Shown: piece after piece, positions 13,307 to 17,591 of the stretch | Layout: each line of letters opens with the position of its first letter | Position numbering within the stretch: position 1 is the first letter of the stretch | DNA from: CAZUSU01 sp964623315 | GTDB taxonomy: Bacteria; Patescibacteriota; Patescibacteriia; Magasanikbacterales; 2-02-FULL-50-9b | Length of the DNA stretch: 17,591 nucleotides | Direction of reading: 5' to 3' | NCBI GenBank assembly: GCA_964623315.1 | Contig: CAZUSU010000030.1 | Span: 1 to 17,591 of the forward strand | Made by a program: the position numbers and the translations under genes | The notes under the pieces: model-generated | Databases searched by the model: none | What the model was told of the DNA's origin: nothing | The model's input: the letters and a program-made list of their open reading frames with translations, nothing else

Positions 13307-13671
13307 TACAAATTCAGTGGTATCCGTGGCAATTATTTGTTCGTAAATGGGCTCTGTCAGTGCCGCTCGCGCTGGCCGGTGTTTTGGTACTATTGATGGG
13401 TCTGTGGCTGTGGCTCGGATTGCGTACGGTTAATGAGCCAATTTTTTTACATTATTCCGTGGAACTGGGTGTGGATGCCATCGGCTCGCGCGCGCGTGGC
13501 TGGTGGGTAGTGCTGATGGCGGCGTTGGTGGTGGCGATGAACACCGTGGTGAGTAACGCATTATTATTATCGGCACGCACGCAGAGTTATATTATCGCCT
13601 ATGCAACGGTGCCGCTAGTTCTTGCACTCATGGCGGCAGTGGCGCTCATGCTACGTGCCAACGGCGTGTAA
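13303..13671 (+). CDS. Small three-helix membrane protein of unknown function
   Basis: A 122-aa protein that I do not recognise as any named family. It has a Trp-rich N-terminus (MIQIQWYPWQLFVRKW) and three predicted membrane helices at about 18-40, 67-90 and 96-117, with a Ser-Arg-Ala-Arg-Gly-Trp-Trp turn before the second. There are no conserved charged residues inside the helices that would suggest transport or catalysis. The start overlaps the nfu stop as ATGA and the gene leads within eight bases into mraY, so it is part of the wall operon. A structural or regulatory role beside MraY or FtsW is possible only by association. Confidence 0.82.
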   Translation: MIQIQWYPWQLFVRKWALSVPLALAGVLVLLMGLWLWLGLRTVNEPIFLHYSVELGVDAIGSRARGWWVVLMAALVVAMNTVVSNALLLSARTQSYIIAYATVPLVLALMAAVALMLRANGV

Positions 13672-13678
13672 CCATTGT

Positions 13679-14776
13679 ATGGACTCTCGTACCGCGCTTA
13701 TCATCATTGCCCTGCTGGCGCTTGCCGGCTTTTTTGTGGCGTTTATCATGGCACCCTTTATTGGTCGTTGGCTTGTTGCGCACGCGTGGTGGAAAAAAAG
13801 GGCGCGCACCGTTGCGCCGGATGGCAATGCAACGCCACTGTTTAACGAACTGCATAAAGATAAGGAAACAAACACGCCGCGGGGAGCTGGGGTGATGTTG
13901 TGGGGGTCGGTGGTGGTTGTTGCGCTCGTGGCGCGTTATGTGCCCAACATCGCCGATTTTTTTGGCGCACCTGCCGCGTGGGTCAATTTGCTGAATCAAT
14001 TTGATTTTATGAGCCGTTCACAGACATGGATCCCGATGTTTGTTTTGGTTGCCGCCTCACTCATTGGACTACTGGATGATTATTTGGTTGTCGGCGGATT
14101 TGGCATTATAGAAAAAGGCGGCGGCATAAAATTTCGTCATCGCTTGGTTGCCGTCACGTTGGTAGCGCTCATCGGCGCGTATTGGTTTCATTTCAAATTG
14201 GGATGGGACATTTTGCACATTCCATTTCTGGGCGATATTTTTATTAATGGTTGGTATATTCCGATGTTTGTGCTGGTATTGGTTGGTTTAAACGCCGCCT
14301 CGGTGGTAGACGGCATTGATGGCCTTGCGGGTGGTATTTTTGCAATGCTCTTTGCCATGTATGCGGCAATTGCGTTTGCGCGCGGCCAGTTTTTTTTGAG
14401 CGCTTTTTGTGCCGTGCTGTCCGGCGCGCTGGTGGCTTTTATTTGGTTCAACATTCCGCCGGCAAAATTTTATATGGGAGAAACGGGAATTTTTGGTCTC
14501 ACGGTAACTCTTGGTGTTGTCGCTTTTTTTACCAACACCGTTTTATTGTTACCGATTGCCGGTGTGGTTTTGGTGATTGAAGCCGGAAGTGTCGCCTTGC
14601 AATTATTTTGGAAGCGCGTGTTTAAACATAAACTTTTTTTGATCGCGCCGTATCATCATCATTTGGAAGCACTCGGTTGGCCATCGCATCGCGTGACGAT
14701 GCGTCTGTGGTTGCTCACGGGCATTGCCTGTTTGCTCACCCTTGTTATTGCCATCCTTGATATCATTCATCGTTAA
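13679..14776 (+). CDS. mraY: Phospho-N-acetylmuramoyl-pentapeptide-transferase
   Basis: A 365-aa multi-pass membrane enzyme that moves phospho-MurNAc-pentapeptide from UDP to undecaprenyl phosphate, forming lipid I. Diagnostic sites are HKDKETNTPRGAGV (59-72, equivalent to the KxxTPTMGG block), LLDDYLVV with Asp133 and Asp134, VVDGIDGLAGG with Asp211, and APYHHHLEALGWP with the triple His 326-328. These separate it from WecA, which lacks the HHH loop. In the NIPPAKFYMGETG block (258-270) the usual MGD is MGE, a conservative change. The ATG at 13679 is chosen because it gives a normal N-terminal helix; a reading from 13622 overlaps the preceding gene. About ten helices are predicted. Confidence 0.94.
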   Translation: MDSRTALIIIALLALAGFFVAFIMAPFIGRWLVAHAWWKKRARTVAPDGNATPLFNELHKDKETNTPRGAGVMLWGSVVVVALVARYVPNIADFFGAPAAWVNLLNQFDFMSRSQTWIPMFVLVAASLIGLLDDYLVVGGFGIIEKGGGIKFRHRLVAVTLVALIGAYWFHFKLGWDILHIPFLGDIFINGWYIPMFVLVLVGLNAASVVDGIDGLAGGIFAMLFAMYAAIAFARGQFFLSAFCAVLSGALVAFIWFNIPPAKFYMGETGIFGLTVTLGVVAFFTNTVLLLPIAGVVLVIEAGSVALQLFWKRVFKHKLFLIAPYHHHLEALGWPSHRVTMRLWLLTGIACLLTLVIAILDIIHR

Positions 14777-14782
14777 TCCCTT

Positions 14783-15904
14783 ATGGACGCAACGGATACC
14801 ACCACACCGATTGGGACCCTGCTCATCATTGCCGGTGCCCTGCTGGTGTTTGGTCTTATCATGTTGGGTTCTGCGACGGCGCCCATTGGTCAGGAACGCT
14901 TTGGCAGTACCTACTATTTTTTGTGGCGGCAAATGGTGTTTGGCGCGATTCCGGGTTTAGCGTTCTTTTTTTTCCTGCGCCGTATTTCCGCCGGATGGTG
15001 GGAGCGTTCTGCATCAATATGCCAGTGGATTACCTATGGATTGCTCGGGTTGGTTTTTATTCCCGGACTCGGCGTGCGTATTAATGGTTCGTTGAGTTGG
15101 ATTCACGTGGGGTCCATATCATTTCAGCCGGCAGAATTGGCAAAAGTAACGTTCATTATTTTTTTGTCGTGGTGGCTCGTAAAATATCGCTCAACGCTGG
15201 GGGGTACGTTTACCGAAGGATCGGGACGCTATTTGGCGCATGTGGGTGCGGTGTGCGGCTTATTAATTTTACAGCCCGATGTGGGGACTGCCATGATTTT
15301 TTTTGCCACCGCCATGATTTTATTTTTTATTGGCGGTGGGCGCGTGTCGCATGTGTGGTTGGTGGGAGCGACGGGTGTATTGGTCGTTGCATTATTAATT
15401 GCGCTGGCACCGTACAGATTACAACGCATCACCGTTTTGTTTGATGCAAACGCGAATCCTTTGGGGAGCGGTTATCATTTAAAACAGTCACTGGTCGCAT
15501 TGGGGAGCGGCGGTGTTTTAGGGTTGGGAATTGGCAACTCGCGTCAAAAATTTCAGTATTTACCGGAAGTGAGCGCCGATTCTATTTTTGCCGTGATTGG
15601 TGAAGAGCTGGGGTTTATCATTTCGGCATTATTGGTGTTGGCGTACGGAGCATTTTTATTAAAGGGGTTTGCTGTCGCTAAATCGGCGACCACTGCATGG
15701 GCGCGACTGTTTATTGTGGGGACGATTAGTTGGATTGTGGTGCAAGCTATGAGCAATATGGGCGCCATGGTGGGACTCATTCCTTTAACCGGATTGCCTC
15801 TGCCACTCATTAGTCATGGCGGGTCATCGCTCATGATAACACTAGCTTCTTTGGGAATAGTGTCCGGCATTATGCTTGCGCCTCACGCGCCGCGTCGCGT
15901 ATGA
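14783..15904 (+). CDS. ftsW: Peptidoglycan glycosyltransferase FtsW (SEDS family)
   Basis: A 373-aa SEDS-family membrane polymerase that extends glycan chains from lipid II at the septum. The family blocks are NGSLSWIHVGSISFQPAELA (101-120), LILQPDVGTAMI (161-172), GVLGLGIGNSRQKFQYLPE (244-262), ADSIFAVIGEELGF (265-278) and IPLTGLPLPLISHGGSS. Asp266 corresponds to the catalytic Asp297 of E. coli FtsW. I favour FtsW over RodA because of the mraY-ftsW-murG order, although the two are hard to separate on sequence alone. The start at 14783 lies six bases after mraY with no SD; the stop overlaps murG as ATGA. No penicillin-binding protein partner is in the window. Confidence 0.92.
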   Translation: MDATDTTTPIGTLLIIAGALLVFGLIMLGSATAPIGQERFGSTYYFLWRQMVFGAIPGLAFFFFLRRISAGWWERSASICQWITYGLLGLVFIPGLGVRINGSLSWIHVGSISFQPAELAKVTFIIFLSWWLVKYRSTLGGTFTEGSGRYLAHVGAVCGLLILQPDVGTAMIFFATAMILFFIGGGRVSHVWLVGATGVLVVALLIALAPYRLQRITVLFDANANPLGSGYHLKQSLVALGSGGVLGLGIGNSRQKFQYLPEVSADSIFAVIGEELGFIISALLVLAYGAFLLKGFAVAKSATTAWARLFIVGTISWIVVQAMSNMGAMVGLIPLTGLPLPLISHGGSSLMITLASLGIVSGIMLAPHAPRRV

Positions 15905-16962
15905 AAATTATTTTTTCCGGTGGCGGAACACTGGGGCCGGTAACGCCACTGCTCGCATTAATAGAACACGCGCGGTCGTCCGGCTCTGCGGATGAATTTT
16001 TGTGGATTGGCACAGAACGGGGGGTGGAGATACCATTGCTTAAAAAATACGGGGTAACGACGGTGACTATTCCGTGCGGGAAATTTCGTCGTTATTTTGA
16101 CGTCCGTAATGTCAGCGACCTGTGGCGCACGGTGCGCGGCGTACAACAGGCGCGCGCGATTATAAAAAAATTTGCGCCAGAGGTATGTGTGACAGCCGGT
16201 GGGTTTGTTTCGGTGCCGGTGCATATTGCCGCGTGGCTCTGTGGCGTACCGACAATCGTTCATCAGCAAGACGTTGTCATTGGATTGGCAAATCGGATTA
16301 TGGCGCGTTGGGCAAGAATAATTACCGCATCTATTCCGTCGCACAAAGATTTTTTTGGTGCGGCGCGCACGCACGTTATTGGCAATCCGGTGCGCCCAAG
16401 CATTTTAGCCGGCTCCCGCGAACGTGCACAGGAACTGTTTCATCTTGATCCGGAACGAGCGACCGTCTTTTGTTTTGGCGGCGGCACAGGAGCCGAATCG
16501 CTTAATGTGGCGGTACAACAGATGGCGCAGGAGAGCAACGGATTGTTTCAAATTATTCATCTGACCGGCATGGAACGAGAACGCAGTACCCTGCAGGCAC
16601 CCTTTTATCATCCGTATCCTTTTTTTACCACCGAAATGGCGCATGCGTATGCCGTGGCCGATGTGGTGGTGGCGCGAGCCGGATTCAACACGATTGCCGA
16701 ATCCGCGGCATGGGGTAAGCCCATGGTTCTGGTGCCGATAGATCACGGGCATCAAGTAATGAATGCGGCGTTTGCCGGCGGGCACGGTGCCGCCATTGTT
16801 TTAAAAAATAGCTCCCTGAACAGCGCGGAAATGTTTGAAGCGATACGTGAATTATTGGCTGATCAAACCCGTTATACTGCCTGTGCAGATGCGGCTCATC
16901 AGTTATTGCCACCGCAGGCAACCGAGCGGTTGTGGCAAGAAATTTGTAAAATCATTGCTTGA
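15901..16962 (+). CDS. murG: UDP-GlcNAc:lipid I N-acetylglucosaminyltransferase, divergent MurG
   Basis: A 353-aa GT-B enzyme that adds GlcNAc to lipid I to form lipid II at the cytoplasmic face. Position after ftsW, length, VTAGGFVSVPVHIAAWLCG (97-115), GNPVRP (161-166) and ARAGFNTIAESAAWGKPMVL with the UDP-binding Glu267 support MurG. Key loops deviate: the first glycine loop is GGGTLGPVTP (7-16), where MurG normally has GGTGGHxxP, so the conserved His is a Pro. The HEQN block is HQQD (121-124), and the third loop is GGGTGAESLN rather than GGSQGA. The fold elements are kept, and in my experience such loops recur in CPR MurG proteins, so this is probably a lineage form rather than decay. A stem or alternative acceptor specificity cannot be excluded. 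Confidence 0.88.
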   Translation: MKIIFSGGGTLGPVTPLLALIEHARSSGSADEFLWIGTERGVEIPLLKKYGVTTVTIPCGKFRRYFDVRNVSDLWRTVRGVQQARAIIKKFAPEVCVTAGGFVSVPVHIAAWLCGVPTIVHQQDVVIGLANRIMARWARIITASIPSHKDFFGAARTHVIGNPVRPSILAGSRERAQELFHLDPERATVFCFGGGTGAESLNVAVQQMAQESNGLFQIIHLTGMERERSTLQAPFYHPYPFFTTEMAHAYAVADVVVARAGFNTIAESAAWGKPMVLVPIDHGHQVMNAAFAGGHGAAIVLKNSSLNSAEMFEAIRELLADQTRYTACADAAHQLLPPQATERLWQEICKIIA

Positions 16963-16987
16963 CAAAATAAGCATCGCGCGCTATACT
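16959..16987 (+). promoter_or_regulatory. Consensus promoter of the small membrane gene at 17031
   Basis: TTGACA (16959-16964), a 17-bp spacer and TATACT (16982-16987) form a near-perfect promoter. The -35 overlaps the murG stop codon. Transcription should begin near 16994, giving a leader of about 37 bases. Confidence 0.88.
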
Positions 16988-17016
16988 CTGATTTCTCAAT
17001 GCGGAAGCAAATATAA

Positions 17017-17025
17017 AGAAGGGGG
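17017..17025 (+). promoter_or_regulatory. Shine-Dalgarno sequence fixing the GTG start at 17031
   Basis: AGAAGGGGG ends five bases before the GTG at 17031, close to ideal spacing. It decides the start, since no in-frame ATG is near. Confidence 0.75.
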
Positions 17026-17030
17026 TTCGT

Positions 17031-17366
17031 GTGATTAGTTTGCTGGTTGGTCTTCTGTCGGTCGCCGTGGCAGTTGCCGCCTTTGTCGTGGGATACAGGG
17101 TTGCGACGCGACGCGCCACACAAAAGGCTCGTGAAGACGGTGAAAAGGATCGGCGCATTCAGAGGGTCAGGATTCTCAATTTGGAAAGGGACATCATTAT
17201 GTCACAGTGCTCTGCACGCGCTACTGCACAGGCTTTTTCTAATCATCTGTTGACCCATTGCGCTGGAACGCGGTCAGGTGATGTGCGCGTTGCTGATGAT
17301 GGAACGGTAAGCATGAACGATGAAGTGTTCCATCGGCTCATGGATGCTGGGGTGTCCATGGATTGA
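17031..17366 (+). CDS. Small membrane-anchored hypothetical protein
   Basis: A 111-aa protein of unrecognised family starting with GTG. One N-terminal membrane helix (about 2-24, ISLLVGLLSVAVAVAAFVV) is followed by a very basic stretch (RVATRRATQKAREDGEKDRR) and a probable coiled or amphipathic helix to about residue 70, so most of the protein is likely cytoplasmic. The C-terminal part (VRVADDGTVSMNDEVFHRLM) is more acidic. It has its own consensus promoter and SD and no apparent link to the wall operon, which ends 68 bases upstream. Its stop codon lies within the -35 box of the next promoter. It resembles in layout, though not in sequence, the other single-gene units at the window edges. Confidence 0.78.
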   Translation: MISLLVGLLSVAVAVAAFVVGYRVATRRATQKAREDGEKDRRIQRVRILNLERDIIMSQCSARATAQAFSNHLLTHCAGTRSGDVRVADDGTVSMNDEVFHRLMDAGVSMD

Positions 17367-17391
17367 CAAAAACACCGAAATCAGCTATGAT
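17363..17391 (+). promoter_or_regulatory. Consensus promoter of the gene at 17426
   Basis: TTGACA (17363-17368), a 17-bp spacer and TATGAT (17386-17391). The TGA stop of the preceding gene is inside the -35 hexamer. Predicted start of transcription is near 17398, with a leader of about 28 bases. Confidence 0.86.
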
Positions 17392-17412
17392 GTCCGGTCC
17401 ATCGTGAGAAAC

Positions 17413-17420
17413 GAGGAGGG
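17413..17420 (+). promoter_or_regulatory. Shine-Dalgarno sequence of the gene at 17426
   Basis: GAGGAGGG ends five bases before the ATG at 17426, essentially the ideal anti-SD match. It is the strongest SD in the window. Confidence 0.8.
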
Positions 17421-17425
17421 ACATC

Positions 17426-17591
17426 ATGGAAGTGATTTATGTCGCATGGGCCGTGCTGAAGTTCTTCGGCTGGCTCGTGTGGATGGGGGTTTTCGGGGTG
17501 TGGTTGTGCCTTGCCCACATCGGGATACTGGCCACGGTGGTCGGCGTTCTGTGGGCGGTAATTGCCAAAATCAACAGGCCGATTTCGCCTG
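17426..17591 (+). CDS. Small hydrophobic membrane protein, cut by the window end
   Basis: The reading frame opens at an ATG behind an excellent SD and a consensus promoter and stays open to the last base, giving at least 55 residues. The visible part is nearly all membrane: about 5-28 (VAWAVLKFFGWLVWMGVFG) and about 29-47 (LCLAHIGILATVVGVLWAV), Trp-rich, ending with the basic-polar AKINRPISP. No family is recognised. All three Phe codons are TTC, as in the orphan gene at 65 and unlike the core genes. The C-terminus is unknown. Confidence 0.75.
   Translation, partial: MEVIYVAWAVLKFFGWLVWMGVFGVWLCLAHIGILATVVGVLWAVIAKINRPISP

Noticed and set aside
15958..16374. 138-codon minus-strand frame
   Set aside because: Antisense within murG, with no start signal and low-complexity basic composition.
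1..17591. CRISPR arrays, tRNA or rRNA genes, insertion sequences
   Set aside because: I looked for repeated spacers, cloverleaf-like segments, transposase motifs and terminal repeats and saw none.

Overview
The window looks like a chromosome segment of a Patescibacteria (CPR) bacterium, probably Parcubacteria-like. This is inferred from gene style, not from a marker-gene tree. The signs are very tight packing with many 4-bp ATGA overlaps, almost no Shine-Dalgarno (SD) sequence in front of core genes, a divergent MurG lacking the usual GGTGGH loop, a stripped-down mraY-ftsW-murG cluster, a stand-alone riboflavin kinase domain, and small lineage-specific membrane proteins. TGA is a normal stop codon throughout, so this is not a code-25 lineage such as Gracilibacteria.

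Layout. (1) 1-650: an orphan gene of unknown function (65-586) with its own -10 box, a strong SD and a 13-bp-stem terminator. (2) 698-1584: an AT-rich pair, a 68-residue small protein and an AbiEii-type nucleotidyltransferase, behind a near-consensus promoter placed so that the mRNA would be leaderless. (3) 1586-7347: a surface-polysaccharide operon with rmlD, four tandem family-2 glycosyltransferases and a long-form rmlA. It starts 1 nt after the nucleotidyltransferase with no visible promoter of its own. (4) 7373-8203, minus: a membrane-anchored PEGA-domain protein, divergent from murA. (5) 8247-11818: murA, an S41 C-terminal processing protease, a lone riboflavin kinase domain and riboflavin synthase. 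(6) 11821-12962, minus: rpmA (L27) and era. (7) 13016-16962: a NifU C-terminal-domain protein, a three-helix membrane protein, mraY, ftsW and murG. (8) 16959-17591: two small membrane-protein genes, the second cut by the window end, each with a consensus TTGACA-N17-TATRAT promoter and a strong SD.

Functionally most of the window serves the cell envelope. MurA makes the first committed peptidoglycan intermediate, MraY and MurG build lipid II, FtsW polymerises it, and RmlA/RmlD plus the glycosyltransferases probably make a rhamnose-containing surface glycan (rmlB and rmlC must lie elsewhere). Translation (L27, Era), Fe-S assembly (Nfu) and flavin genes are interleaved.

Two expression styles coexist. 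Core genes lack SDs and use T-ending codons (Phe 17 TTT to 1 TTC in murG). The orphan gene at the left edge has a strong SD and C-ending codons (10 TTC to 1 TTT), and the right-edge genes share the strong SDs. The two divergent intergenic regions both carry back-to-back promoters with overlapping -10 boxes; in one the shared element is a perfect 14-bp palindrome.
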